This document shows positions 8,749 to 17,398 of a DNA stretch of 64,000 nucleotides, in pieces. Positions within the stretch are counted from its first letter, which is position 1. Every line of letters starts with the position of its first letter. The translations under genes were made by a program, and so were the position numbers. This DNA is from Candidatus Methanorbis basalitermitum (GTDB taxonomy: Archaea; Halobacteriota; Methanomicrobia; Methanomicrobiales; Methanocorpusculaceae), in contig JAITSY010000019.1 of assembly GCA_031287415.1 (NCBI GenBank), forward strand, positions 1 through 64,000, written 5' to 3'. Below the pieces are notes generated by a model. That model worked only from the letters and a program-made list of their open reading frames with translations, was not told the DNA's origin and made no database searches.

Positions 8749-8868
8749 TGCAGCGTTGCACATGTTCTACGTGCAACCACTGCACACCGCCCCGGCACCC
8801 CAAGGCCAAGCCTTGCTTGCTGTTTGCACAGATATGCCGACGTGACCTCTAATCAGAGGCATGCAGCA
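8749..8868 (+). repeat. Family 2 GC-rich palindromic repeats, copy 2 (compound)
   Basis: Two parts are present. GCAGCGTTGCAC-ATGTTCTAC-GTGCAACC is a hairpin that is also found at 62.95 kb. AAGGCCAAGCCTTG...ACCTCTAATCAGAGGCATGCAGC is the form also found at 9.33 and 19.55 kb. The 8547-9098 interval holds this element and no convincing gene. Confidence 0.6.
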
Positions 8869-9098
8869 TCAGCAGAGGCACGGAGGCCGCGTCATCAAAG
8901 CGGGACACGCCGGGGCTTTGCCGTGTTTCTGACACCTGCCTTGCTACTTTAGGACGATACATTCCTATATATCTAAGCACGACAAATAAGAGTGGTGCAG
9001 TTTCGTCTGCATGAGTTATCTGTGCAATCAGCTTCAATAACTGATATGTGCAGACTCATGGACACGGGACTTTATCCCGGGTTCATGGAGCTATCAAC

Positions 9099-9284
9099 AT
9101 GGAAAGAAGAAATTCATACGGCGGATCCCGCCACTACAACGACGCGCCCCACGAAATGACCAAGGCAATCTGTTCAGATTGCGGGAAAGAGTGCGAAGTT
9201 CCGTTCAAACCAACCGAGGGAAGACCGGTTTACTGCCGCGACTGCCTCCCAAAGTACAGAGCGCCGCGTACGCCTCGGTACTAA
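9099..9284 (+). CDS. Small CxxC-type zinc-ribbon protein
   Basis: This is a 61-residue basic protein with one zinc ribbon: CSDCGKEC (CxxCxxxC) and YCRDCLPK (CxxC). It is flanked by an Arg/Tyr/Gly-rich N-terminus and an Arg/Pro-rich tail. Small proteins of this type are common in methanogens and have been suggested to bind nucleic acid; no function is established here. I chose the internal ATG (MERRNSYGG) because the 17 upstream codons look non-coding. It stands alone, between palindromic repeats. Confidence 0.65.
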   Translation: MERRNSYGGSRHYNDAPHEMTKAICSDCGKECEVPFKPTEGRPVYCRDCLPKYRAPRTPRY

Positions 9285-9327
9285 AGAAATAATGCAGCGG
9301 AGAAAATTCCGCTTTGATCTTTTTTGA

Positions 9328-9395
9328 TAAGGCTAAGCCTTGTCTGCTGCTTGCGCAAATGTGCTGGCATAACCTCTACCAAAGAGGCGTGCAGC
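9328..9395 (+). repeat. Family 2 GC-rich palindromic repeat, copy 3
   Basis: AAGGCTAAGCCTTG forms a small stem, followed by CTGCTTGCGCAAATGTGCTGGC and ACCTCTACCAAAGAGG-CGTGCAGC. It starts 44 bp after the zinc-ribbon gene and may act as its transcription end. Confidence 0.65.
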
Positions 9396-9405
9396 AATAG
9401 AAAAT

Positions 9406-9513
9406 GGACTTATGATTAAGTAGAAATATATAAATACATCTTAATCCACCATAGATAGAGATAATTGATATTTCAGGTTTGAAGAATAGTTCCCACTCAA
9501 ACTGATAATTCCG
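9406..9513 (+). repeat. Family 1 TATA-bearing dispersed repeat, copy C
   Basis: GGACTTATGATTAAG is followed by the TATA block GAAATATATAAAT, a spacer, and GATATTTCAGGTTTGAAGAATAGTTCCCACTCAAACTGATAATTCCG. It lies immediately upstream of cofC in the same orientation. A separate TATA-like GCATATATC (about 9523) would place a start close to the cofC ATG. Confidence 0.8.
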
Positions 9514-9561
9514 ATGGAAAATAGCATATATCATCTGTAGAGACTAATACAAGAAATAACG

Positions 9562-10200
9562 ATGTACTTCCACGCCCTGATCCCTTATAAACCGATCAAC
9601 CCCAAAACCCGCCTCTCTTCCGTCATGACCCAGGGGGAACGTGAGGAGTTTGCAGAGGTAATGCTTGGCGATGTCATTTCTGCCGTCCGCAAAACAGGTT
9701 GTGAGGCAACTCTTCTCTGTACCACCAGATACGCCTGCATCGAAACACGCGTCGCCATCCGCAAAGAGGGGCTGAATGAAGCAATCAATTGGGCACTTCC
9801 GCAGTTCCGTTGCCCAGCACTCATCATTATGTCCGACCTGCCCCTGATCACACCCGAAAGCCTGCGGAGGATACTCTCCACCAAGGCGGACATGGCAATC
9901 GTTCCGGGACTAGGTGGCGGAACCAATGTCATCTTTGTCAAGCACCCAGAGACGTTCCATGTGGAATACTATGGGTTCTCGTTTCGCAGACATCTGCAGA
10001 TTGCAGATGAACTCGGCCTCAACGTTGATATCGTCGATTCCATGCGGATGGCAACTGATATAGACGAACCCGTCGATCTCGTCGAACTGATGATTCACGG
10101 CCGCGGCAACGCCCGGGAATGGCTTTACGAACATGGATTTTCCCTCTCAATCGAAAATGGCCGCACAAGCGTTACCCGCAACGGCGAAAAACTCTCCTGA
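9562..10200 (+). CDS. cofC: 2-phospho-L-lactate guanylyltransferase
   Basis: This 212-residue nucleotidyltransferase has the CofC pattern: IPYKPINPKTRLSSVM at the N-terminus for nucleotide binding, SDLPLITPESL with the metal-binding Asp, and a GLGGGTN loop. CofC activates 2-phospho-L-lactate with GTP to give the guanylylated intermediate of coenzyme F420 side-chain synthesis. Recent work on other organisms shows that related substrates can be used. The length is normal. F420 is the electron carrier for the FdhB and Frh enzymes in this window. The gene appears monocistronic, with a family 1 repeat directly upstream. Confidence 0.92.
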   Translation: MYFHALIPYKPINPKTRLSSVMTQGEREEFAEVMLGDVISAVRKTGCEATLLCTTRYACIETRVAIRKEGLNEAINWALPQFRCPALIIMSDLPLITPESLRRILSTKADMAIVPGLGGGTNVIFVKHPETFHVEYYGFSFRRHLQIADELGLNVDIVDSMRMATDIDEPVDLVELMIHGRGNAREWLYEHGFSLSIENGRTSVTRNGEKLS

Positions 10201-10700
10201 AACGAGAGCGGGGAACAGAACACTCGCCATCTTAAAGGTCACGGCCTTCGATGATATTGATGGAGTACGGAGATATCACATTTAAATAATAGAATAAAAG
10301 ATACTGGGTTTGATCAGAGCCACAACCATGCCTTAAACCAGATATCTTACCCGGTATTGCCTCACCTCAACGTCAGTTCATGGGATCCAAGTCCGCTGCC
10401 AGAGAGAACCGCACATATCCCTCTCGACCGAGGATGTTCTTCCATTGCCCCCCTCAATACGCGTACTTGTCTGCCCAGAGCCGTATGGGCCCGTATACGA
10501 CCGGACCCCGTCGCGCTTGCCTTTGCCACGATCATAGCTCTCCGTTGAAAAAGGGATGGTATCGCTATTTTCCAGGAAGCCCTGGGACTAATATGCCATA
10601 TATGATGATACGCATCCCCCTTCCCCGAACGACCCCACATAGTCTATCTCCAAGCTTTAGCCAAAATATCCACTTGAATTTCTTTTGGATGGTCAGGATG
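10201..10700. other. Gene-free stretch, possible low-complexity remnant
   Basis: No convincing gene. A reverse frame around 10350-10560 gives a Gly/Arg/Ser-rich peptide (SYTGPYGSGQTSTRIEGG) ending at a stop, which could be the tail of a decayed protein. I would not annotate it. Confidence 0.4.
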
Positions 10701-11005
10701 CTAAATGGTTATCGTTCCGTACGTGTTCTTTGCACCAAGGTAAGTGTACATTTTCGTAGAGTCCCACAGCAACCAGGTATCATAGCGGATTTCCGATTTT
10801 GACAGAGCGTGCCATCCACCGACAACCTCTTTCCCATCGATTACGTCTATTTCGCGGTACTTGAGTCCATAAACAAAATAATAGGTATGATCTTTAGGCC
10901 CTAACCCCTGCCAAAAACCAAATTGCCAGGAGCTCCATATTTAGACTCACCCAGTCTCCAGCCCTCAATGTCGACGTGAATTTTATCTTTGAGAACAAGC
11001 TGCAG
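10701..11005 (-). pseudogene. Fragment of an unidentified, probably exported or beta-rich protein
   Basis: A reverse frame of about 100 codons reads like a beta-rich protein: KDKIHVDIEGWRLGESKYG, then a TAG stop, then HTYYFVYGLKYREIDVIDG and VVGGWHALSKSEIRYDTWLL, ending TYGTITI. It has one internal stop, another stop just upstream of the readable part and no start codon. It appears to be the C-terminal piece of a larger lost gene. I do not recognise the family. Confidence 0.45.
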
Positions 11006-11113
11006 CTAGTAACTACAGCAATTAGGGAAGTAAGAAAGTAATTTCAGGATCGCTGGCTTGCCATCTGGCATGCGACAGGTAATAGTTGGTAGGTTGTGTC
11101 TGGTAATAATATT

Positions 11114-11220
11114 TCGAAACAATCAGTCTGAATGGGAACTGTTCTTCAAATCTAAAATATAACAGTCTATATTAATAGAACTGAGAAACACATATATATT
11201 ACCTATAAAACAAATAGGGC
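11114..11220 (-). repeat. Family 1 TATA-bearing dispersed repeat, copy D
   Basis: Read on the minus strand it has TTTTATAGGTAATATATATG, a spacer, then TATTAATATAGACTGTTATATTTTAGATTTGAAGAACAGTTCCC and an imperfect TTCAGACTGATTG end. A family 3 copy starts 6 bp away on the opposite strand. Confidence 0.8.
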
Positions 11221-11226
11221 CATAAT

Positions 11227-11272
11227 AATTTTCAAGTTTGTTGCGAGAGAAAGTAAGTTAAATCTAAGATAC
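11227..11272 (+). repeat. Family 3 dispersed repeat, copy 2
   Basis: TTTTCAAGTTTGTTGCGAGAG-AAAGTAAGTTAAATCTAAGATACA. It lies beside family 1 copy D in divergent arrangement, the same relative layout as at 16.5-16.7 kb and 20.9-21.3 kb. Confidence 0.65.
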
Positions 11273-11331
11273 AGATCATCTTATTAAAAGACATAATTCC
11301 ATTTGATTACCAGCGTGTACTCTTGGTAAGC

Positions 11332-11553
11332 AGGGCTCATTCCGTATTAGACCTATCTTTCCATAATACAGCAGCATCCACGACATCTTCGATGGTCTTG
11401 TACTGCGTCAAGATAGTAAACTCCCGAAATGCAGGGAAGTTCTTCTTTGTAGAAAGCTGCGTTGATACCTCAATTGAGGTATCGCTACTCGGTGTTGTTC
11501 CTCTCCACGCATACCATGATGGCTGAAGCAGTAGTATTCCAATTGGCGGTCCC
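11332..11553 (-). pseudogene. Fragment of an unidentified gene
   Basis: A reverse frame of about 70 codons reads PPIGILLLQPSWYAWRGTT, then TSIEVSTQLSTKKNFPAF and YKTIEDVVDAAVLWKDRS before a stop. It has no good start and no promoter. It may belong with the fragment at 10.7-11.0 kb, separated from it by the family 1 and family 3 repeats. The forward ORF at 11323-11526 is its shadow. Confidence 0.3.
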
Positions 11554-11637
11554 GTAACTCATGCCTATACTACATCTATTTATTGGAAATAATCAACCAT
11601 AAAATCGATGAAAAGATTATCAGACAATTCACGCTTC

Positions 11638-11695
11638 GAGAGAGGTGTTTCCAAAAAATGCGATTGAACGCCTCTCAGGGACAGTTCCTGTCCCT
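11638..11695 (-). terminator. Two hairpins at the 3' end of the asparagine-synthase-like gene
   Basis: GAGAGGTGTT...AACGCCTCTC forms a stem around a loop of about 17-20 nt, and AGGGACAG-TTC-CTGTCCCT is a perfect 8-bp hairpin overlapping the stop region. These could end transcription or protect the 3' end. Confidence 0.45.
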
Positions 11696-12676
11696 GCAGT
11701 CCGCACGTACATGCGGCGTACCCGCCAATGCCAGACCAGCACTGTTTTTTTTTGCAAACCGCCTGAGTACTGCGGTCACGCCACTCCCATACTGCATGGC
11801 TTTTTTTGGTTTCCACGCAAGATCATCCAGCAGATACATTTCGGCTACTTTTCTGAGGGCGATTTTTCTCCAATCGCCATTAACAAGTTCGCCGGCGGCG
11901 AATTTATGGGAGGCCAGCACAACGCGTTCATCCATGTAGGGCATGGAGTACCAGACACCGGAGAGTCCAGCGGCGACCGAATCACGGGCACGCTGGGCAG
12001 CAAGTCCGCGGAAGTCAACATCGAGATCGGCCCGGAGGTTTTGGCTTCTGCCATAGCGGGCGTAGCCGCCAAAGAGTTCGTCGGCTGCTTGTCCGGTGAG
12101 AACCTGCTTCGCCCCGCATCTGGCGGCGGCTTTGCCGATAAAATATCCAGCAAGGCCGATTTCGAGGTTCATCCTGGCTGTATCTGGAAGCGCTGCACGG
12201 AGAAGCGGAAGCGCTTCTTCGAGGTCTGCCTCGGTAATTTCGTACGTTGTGAGGGAAAGATCGAGCCGATCGGCGGCGTCTGTTGCGGCTTCGAGGTCAT
12301 GGAAGCCGGCGAGGCCGACGACGATGCAGGGAAGATCGGCAAGAACGGCAATGAGAGTGGAGTCAACGCCGCCAGAGAGGGCAACGACCGCAGATTCTCT
12401 GCGGCCGTCACATCGCAGCCGAACAGCATCCCGGATGGCGTCTTCGAGGCTGAGGTCAGGCACGTCCGGCATGATGGGAATCACCTGGCCACCGATGCGG
12501 ATGATGCCCGAAGGTGTCCCACCTGGCATGATGCCGTAGCGGTCGCGGGCAGTGAGATGATCGGTTGATAGACAGAACTCACCGCCGCAGCGGCTGAGTC
12601 GCTCCGGAGTAATGTTTTCGATCTCGGCTGGTGTGAGGAGATGACCGTTTTCCTCGATCCAGCCGCAAAGTTGCAT
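11675..12676 (-). CDS. Asparagine synthase-like ATP-pyrophosphatase without a full glutaminase domain
   Basis: This 333-residue protein has the asparagine synthetase PP-loop ATPase domain: ALSGGVDSTLIAV near residue 104, LTGQAADELFGGYARY with the conserved E-L-F-G-G, and a PYMDERVV segment. The N-terminal part is only about 90 residues and has no Cys2 nucleophile (it begins MQLCGW), so it cannot be a standard glutamine-hydrolysing AsnB. It may use ammonia or amidate another substrate. I start at the internal Met because the preceding 53 codons overlap the upstream gene in another frame. A small gene ends 1 bp before it, implying translational coupling. Confidence 0.75.
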   Translation of the reverse strand: MQLCGWIEENGHLLTPAEIENITPERLSRCGGEFCLSTDHLTARDRYGIMPGGTPSGIIRIGGQVIPIMPDVPDLSLEDAIRDAVRLRCDGRRESAVVALSGGVDSTLIAVLADLPCIVVGLAGFHDLEAATDAADRLDLSLTTYEITEADLEEALPLLRAALPDTARMNLEIGLAGYFIGKAAARCGAKQVLTGQAADELFGGYARYGRSQNLRADLDVDFRGLAAQRARDSVAAGLSGVWYSMPYMDERVVLASHKFAAGELVNGDWRKIALRKVAEMYLLDDLAWKPKKAMQYGSGVTAVLRRFAKKNSAGLALAGTPHVRADCRDRNCP

Positions 12677-12677
12677 T

Positions 12678-12914
12678 TTAGGACCCCTGGGAGATGACGT
12701 CAAGCTCGTCCCGAATGTAACTGCGGACCATCTTTTCGAGTTGACCGAGGACTTTTGATGCGACCTGCTGTTTGGCGAGCCGTCCGTCATACAGAGACCA
12801 ACGTGCCGGATGCTCCGCATTCCACTTCTCAGCAATAACGGTCAGACCGCACTGTTTTGCGGCGCGTGCAACCTGTACAAGGCTCGACGAAACAATGGCA
12901 AGGACCTTTGTCAC
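12678..12914 (-). CDS. Small conserved-looking protein coupled to the asparagine-synthase-like gene
   Basis: This is a 78-residue protein from a GTG start preceded by GAGGG (VTKVLAIVSSSLVQVA...). The ORF track begins 30 codons further upstream, where a Cys-rich stretch (FLCPCCFHAE) could instead be part of the protein. It reads as an alpha-beta Rossmann-like opening strand followed by charged helices, with a C-terminal RSYIRDELD. I do not recognise the family. It ends 1 bp before the asparagine-synthase-like gene, so the two are probably one functional unit. A TATA-like CTTATAAATT lies near 13015. Confidence 0.5.
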   Translation of the reverse strand: MTKVLAIVSSSLVQVARAAKQCGLTVIAEKWNAEHPARWSLYDGRLAKQQVASKVLGQLEKMVRSYIRDELDVISQGS

Positions 12915-13019
12915 GCACCGTCCCTCGGGTCGCGTCAGTTCTGCATGAAAACAACAGGGGCAAAGAAAACGAATCGTCATTGGTAGAGCAACACTATTAA
13001 ACATGAAAATTTATAAGGT

Positions 13020-13742
13020 AAGTGTACCTTTATAATCGCTATACAGCCCAGATGAATGGTTCACCCACATATGGACATCCTCCTTGTGTTAATCAAGAAC
13101 ATTGTGACCCACGAGCTCGCCTGAAATAACCGTAATCCCTTCTTTACACACCTCCTAAGATACTGTTTAACATTTGTGTATCTTCCAATCGCATATTCTG
13201 ATCATCCAGCTTTGTAACTACAGCGCGCACACGCCCCGATGAACGTTTCTTCACACCAACGACTGGGGCCTTCGTTGTCCCCCTGCCACGCTTCCGCTTC
13301 ATGTCTTTGTCTTTTGGTGGTTTTCCACCCAATACATTTCACCAATCTCTGCGATAGCTTCAAACATCTTTCTCTCTTGCTCATATCCCATTGCCGTTCT
13401 AATCAGCTTCAGCATTCTCCAAGCGCATTTATATGTAACGCCGGTCTCTCTCTGCAATTGCCGTCCAGAAATGCCTTTTTTTCCGTTTAACTTGGCATTG
13501 ATGGCATAAAACCACATCCTCATGCTGGTTGATGAGTTCTCGAAAATCGTCCCCCTCATCACAGAAAAGTGATTATTACACCGTTTGCAAGCATAATGTT
13601 TGGGTTTACCCAGTTCTTGATAAAGTAGATGCTTTTCCCCACAATGCGGGCATACCATACCATCGGGATACTGAATGTTGATGAAGTAAGCTATGGCCGC
13701 AGCGTCATTCGGGAAAAATTCCTCAAAATCTTTGTAAAGCAT
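13020..13742 (-). pseudogene. IS1595-type (ISXO2-like) transposase, broken copy 1
   Basis: The first 125 codons are a clear IS1595/ISXO2-type transposase: a zinc ribbon (CPHCG...CKRC) and a helix-turn-helix region (GKKGISGRQLQRETGVTYK). The frame then shifts into GGKPPKDKDMKRKRGRG and APVVGVKKRSSGRVRA, which is the start of the DDE domain. Decayed sequence matching the other copy (ITVISGELVGHNVLD, HKEDVHMWVNHSSG) continues to about 13020. Several frameshifts and an internal deletion make it inactive. It is diverged from the copy at 56.7 kb, so the two are not a recent duplication. Confidence 0.8.
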
Positions 13743-13841
13743 TATACATTATTATTAGACTCCAAAGATATTAAAATATTACCCACAGGTGGGATCTTAC
13801 GGGTAATAATTTATCCTCAAAACACTAAATGACACAACTTT

Positions 13842-15215
13842 ATGGTCCGAAAGGGGAATGCTGTTACTGAGGGAAGTATCATCAAAGCCCTTCTCATCGT
13901 CGCCATCCCAATCGTCATCAGTAACATACTGCAGAGCGTTCTTGAAGTGGTGGACATGTACTTCATCGGCCAGCTTGGAGAGGATGCGATTGCCGGCGGG
14001 ACGATGAGTATCTCTATCATCATGTTTTTAACTACTGTACTGTTCGGGATAGGTGTCGCCTGCGCCGCACTTACATCCCATGCCTACGGTTCAGAGCGGT
14101 ATGAGCGGATTTCGGTAATCCTTGCGCATGCACTCTATCTATCCCTTATCGTCTCCGCCGCAATAGCAGTTATCGGATTTTTCTGGTCTGAAGACCTTCT
14201 CCTTCTTCTCGGAGCAGATCCAGGGGTTCTTACAGAAGGCAGCAAGTTCCTTCGCCCGACTCTCGTTGGTCTGTTTGTCATGATCATGTTATCGGTCCTT
14301 GTCATCGCGTTCCAGAGCAGCGGCGACTCGCGCACCCCTATGTATGCGATGGTTGCTGTAAATATCTTCAACATTGTTCTCAATCCGACCCTGATTCAGG
14401 GTATGGCAGGTCTTCCAGCATTCGGCATTGCGGGTTCTGCATATGCATCCATCATCTCACGGAGTATCGGCATAATTTTGTTGCTTGCGGTCATTTATCT
14501 TCACCCTGCATTCCGGAACACCCCAGTACGACTGCCGAAAAAATGGACGTTCGAACCGCAGCTCATCAAAGAGATTGTCTGCATTGCAGTCCCGAGTGCC
14601 ATTCAGGGTGGGGTTCGAAGTTTCGGATTTCTAATGATGACCTCGATTATCACCATCTTCTATGGCATGGCAGCAGTTGCCGCCTATGGCATCTCCATTC
14701 GTCTGGACATGCTTGGCTTCATCGTCGCGATGGGACTCTGTGCTGCAATCACTGTCATGGTCGGCCAGAACCTCGGTGCGGGAAAAGTTGAGCGTGCGGA
14801 ATTGTCCATCAAGTACGCGGTAATCCTCAACGCGATCTTTATGGCCTGCATTGCGATCAGTTACTACTCTCACGCAGGCGATTTGCTTGCATTCTTCGGT
14901 GCGGAGGGAGGCGCCCTCAATGACAGCATTCTCTTTATGCACATCATCCCCCCCTTCTCCTACGTTATCATTGCCGTGGCCATGACTCTCGGATTTGCCA
15001 TGAATGGGGCAGGCGTGACGAGACCGGGCATGTACTCGGCCATTGCCGGACAGATATTTACGCAGGTCGTTCTTGCGGCATTCTTCGCGCATCTTGGGTA
15101 TCCGATTGAGTACATCTGGTATGCCATCGTCTATGGTTCGGTGGTGACGTTCTTCTGCGACCTGTTCTTCTACCACAAAGGCGACTGGAAGAGGAAACAG
15201 CTGGACATTGGCTGA
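13842..15215 (+). CDS. MATE family multidrug/Na+ efflux protein
   Basis: This is a 457-residue integral membrane protein with about 12 hydrophobic segments in two similar halves. It opens with the characteristic MATE N-terminus (KALLIVAIPIVISNILQSVLE, then DMYFIGQLGEDAIAG) and repeats the pattern midway (IVCIAVPSAIQGG...). MATE transporters export cationic drugs or metabolites in exchange for Na+ or H+; this one's substrate is unknown. The ATG at 13842 is the first in frame after the IS1595 remnant and lies close to the first membrane segment. Confidence 0.88.
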   Translation: MVRKGNAVTEGSIIKALLIVAIPIVISNILQSVLEVVDMYFIGQLGEDAIAGGTMSISIIMFLTTVLFGIGVACAALTSHAYGSERYERISVILAHALYLSLIVSAAIAVIGFFWSEDLLLLLGADPGVLTEGSKFLRPTLVGLFVMIMLSVLVIAFQSSGDSRTPMYAMVAVNIFNIVLNPTLIQGMAGLPAFGIAGSAYASIISRSIGIILLLAVIYLHPAFRNTPVRLPKKWTFEPQLIKEIVCIAVPSAIQGGVRSFGFLMMTSIITIFYGMAAVAAYGISIRLDMLGFIVAMGLCAAITVMVGQNLGAGKVERAELSIKYAVILNAIFMACIAISYYSHAGDLLAFFGAEGGALNDSILFMHIIPPFSYVIIAVAMTLGFAMNGAGVTRPGMYSAIAGQIFTQVVLAAFFAHLGYPIEYIWYAIVYGSVVTFFCDLFFYHKGDWKRKQLDIG

Positions 15216-15385
15216 AATCTCAGAAAAAAGCACTAGATAATTTGCGTATAAGATTGGGGACGAGGTCACTGTTATGTTTGGCACCGGCAAATCATGCCTC
15301 GCTCGCAAAAAGTCAGCCTTGCAGGACACTAAGAAAAAAGGGATGAAGGTGTTCTTTGATATAGGTTCCCCCACCATACTGTTGC

Positions 15386-16381
15386 ATGCATAAGGCGCAG
15401 TTGTTCTCGTTCGATGGTGATGCGGTCATCTGCCGGGTCTGTTCGCAAAACTGCCGCATTACCAGGGGATCCAGAGGATTTTGTAACGTCCGGGAAAACG
15501 TAGACGGTACGCTGTATGCAAAAAGCTATGGCCGCCTGACTGCTGCAGGCGTGGATCCGATTGAAAAAAAACCGTTGTATCATTATTTACCGGGAACACA
15601 GACATTTTCGGTGAGCAGCTACGGCTGCAACTTCACCTGCCGCCACTGCCAAAACTATATGCTGTCACATGTTCGGGAGACGCCCGCACCGTTCATCCCT
15701 CCGGAATGGGTAATCGAAGAAGCAGAAGCAACGCGGTGCCGCAGCATCTCGTTTACGTACAATGAGCCATCTATCTCCTTTGAGTATGTTTTGGATACGC
15801 TCCGTCTAGCTGTTGCGGCGGGTCTTGGTTCGGCGTTTATTACCAATGGCTATCTGAGCGAGGAAGCATTTCGTGAACTCTCCCCGTATCTTGGTGCATT
15901 CCGTGTGGATCTGAAGGCGTTTTTCGATGCCTTTTATCAGAAGGTTTGTGGTGCACGGATTGCTCCGGTACTTGAGACGATTCTTCTTGCAAAAGACCTT
16001 GGGGTTCACCTGGAACTGGTGACGCTTGTCATCCCAGGTTATAATGACAGTGCCGAAGAGATCAACAGGATGCTTGCGTGGGAGACGGAGCATCTCGGCC
16101 CCACTGTTCCGCATCATTTCACGCAGTTTTCTCCGATGTATCAGATGGAACACGAAGAACCGACATCGAAAGCGACACTCAACCGAATTTTTGCCCAGGC
16201 AAAGCTGAACGGGCTGTACTATCCCTACATAGGGAACATCATGCATGCCGCAGGGTCGCAGACTCTGTGCCCCGCATGCGGGGAGCTGATCATCCTTCGG
16301 GTAGGGTATGTTGCAAAGACGCCGGGACTTTCCAAGGGACGGTGCAAAAACTGCGGCAGACCGTTTGACGGAGTTCTGTAG
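15386..16381 (+). CDS. amrS: AmmeMemoRadiSam system radical SAM enzyme
   Basis: This 331-residue radical SAM protein has the cluster motif CNFTCRHC (CxxxCxxC) near residue 77, preceded by a Cys-rich N-terminus (CRVCSQNC). A C-terminal zinc ribbon (CPACGE...CKNCG) follows. This is the architecture of the AmrS or PFL-activase-like proteins of the AmmeMemoRadiSam group, which co-occur with Memo and AMMECR1 proteins. The reaction is not established to my knowledge. The partners are not in this window. The length and motif order are normal. It is followed by a family 2 palindrome remnant (GTTGCATGCCAGCGGGGGTT). Confidence 0.85.
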   Translation: MHKAQLFSFDGDAVICRVCSQNCRITRGSRGFCNVRENVDGTLYAKSYGRLTAAGVDPIEKKPLYHYLPGTQTFSVSSYGCNFTCRHCQNYMLSHVRETPAPFIPPEWVIEEAEATRCRSISFTYNEPSISFEYVLDTLRLAVAAGLGSAFITNGYLSEEAFRELSPYLGAFRVDLKAFFDAFYQKVCGARIAPVLETILLAKDLGVHLELVTLVIPGYNDSAEEINRMLAWETEHLGPTVPHHFTQFSPMYQMEHEEPTSKATLNRIFAQAKLNGLYYPYIGNIMHAAGSQTLCPACGELIILRVGYVAKTPGLSKGRCKNCGRPFDGVL

Positions 16382-16522
16382 TTGCATGCCAGCGGGGGTT
16401 CCGTTGCCCTGCGAATGATAGCTGCGTTACTGTGCAGAATAGCGCCACAAAAAGCTCCTGAGAAGGTCCATGTATACACATCTTCCAAAAAAATTACAGA
16501 ATTATGCCATTTTGAGAGAGTA

Positions 16523-16571
16523 TATGTATCTAATGTCAATCTACTTTTTTCTCGCAACACACTTGAAAAAA
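16523..16571 (-). repeat. Family 3 dispersed repeat, copy 3
   Basis: On the minus strand: TTTTTCAAGTGTGTTGCGAG, AAAAAAGTAGATTGACATTAGATACATA. It carries the mini-ORB-like ACACTTGAAAA on the plus strand. Family 1 copy E lies 63 bp away in divergent orientation. Confidence 0.65.
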
Positions 16572-16633
16572 AGACAATATGAACAATAAATAAACAACTC
16601 TTGGAAATAAGATAATCTAATGAATAGATTACT

Positions 16634-16740
16634 GACGTATCGGTTTTGGGAATAATATATAAAATAGTTCGTGAGTCCCTATTGGTATAGATTGTTATAT
16701 TTCAGATTTGAAGAACAACCCCTATTCAAACAGATAGTTT
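16634..16740 (+). repeat. Family 1 TATA-bearing dispersed repeat, copy E
   Basis: GACGTATCGGTTTTGGGAA, TATA block TAATATATAAAAT, spacer, then CTATTGGTATAGATTGTTATATTTCAGATTTGAAGAACAACCCCTATTCAAACAGATAG. It lies upstream of the zinc-ribbon/orc1 operon in the same orientation. Confidence 0.8.
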
Positions 16741-16848
16741 TGTAGGAAAATTATACTCTATTGGAAAAATAAAGTATGAGTCTTTCATTGTGTTGCACCG
16801 CGAGGATACACATCATTAATTCTGCAAAAAACTAACCATACTACTATT

Positions 16849-17385
16849 ATGTCAGAGAAGAGGACACTGACAATCGGCGTTGCAATCAATCTGGGCAATT
16901 ATGAAAGTCTCCGCCTTGAAGTAATTGACGAGGCACAGAGTGAGAAAGAGGCAGCTGAGCTTGCCGCATATCTGAGCAGGATTCTGGACGGATACGGGCA
17001 GAACGATCCGGCAACCCGTGCATCAATTGGCAAGTACCGTACCCGCGTGCTGGAAAAATATTCTGTGGTTGAAACCACAGCACCAGCGGCTGATCCGCTC
17101 GACGAACGGCTTGGTCCTGTTCCTGTCTATGGGGATTCGGTGAAAAAAAAGGGGAAAATAACGTCAGGATCGATGAGGGACGACCATTCACCGTCAGTTC
17201 CGGAATCGACTATTTCCACACCAGAACCAATCGACCCCACACCAGTAAAGGCTGAGCATACACCGTCAGTTCCGAAACCAACGGTCTACATCTGCGAAAA
17301 ATGTGGCGCAACCGTCTCCAAAGTTCAGCGTGATGTATCCAACCTCTTCATGGGTAAAACGCTCTGCAAAGCATGTATGAAATAA
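16849..17385 (+). CDS. Uncharacterised protein with C-terminal zinc ribbon, orc1 neighbour
   Basis: This is a 178-residue protein in three parts. An N-terminal alpha-beta domain comes first (residues 1-75: IGVAINLGNYESLRLEV, then a helix and a GKYRTRVL end). A flexible Pro/Ser/Thr-rich linker follows (80-145), containing two near-repeats around HSPSVPESTI and HTPSVPKPTV. A zinc ribbon closes it (CEKCG...CKACMK). I do not know the family. It is 13 bp upstream of orc1/cdc6, whose Shine-Dalgarno (AAGGAG) overlaps its 3' end, so the two are co-transcribed. A role in DNA binding or replication is inferred only from this position and the zinc ribbon. Confidence 0.65.
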   Translation: MSEKRTLTIGVAINLGNYESLRLEVIDEAQSEKEAAELAAYLSRILDGYGQNDPATRASIGKYRTRVLEKYSVVETTAPAADPLDERLGPVPVYGDSVKKKGKITSGSMRDDHSPSVPESTISTPEPIDPTPVKAEHTPSVPKPTVYICEKCGATVSKVQRDVSNLFMGKTLCKACMK

Positions 17386-17398
17386 GGAGACAAATCTC

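Larger units (their letters stand above)
16382..16848. other. AT-rich gene-free region upstream of the zinc-ribbon/orc1 pair, candidate replication origin
   Basis: This 467-bp interval holds a palindrome remnant, family 3 copy 3 and family 1 copy E, but no gene. It is the intergenic region immediately before the operon ending in orc1/cdc6, where euryarchaeal origins often lie. It is AT-rich and contains ACACTTGAAAAAAAG, similar to the mini-ORB core ACACTTGAAA reported for Methanothermobacter. Only one good match is present, so the origin call is tentative. Confidence 0.3.

Noticed and set aside
9000-9098. tRNA-like segment (CCCGGGTTCATGG) before the zinc-ribbon gene
   Set aside because: No cloverleaf can be drawn; there is no acceptor stem and the T-arm-like sequence does not pair.
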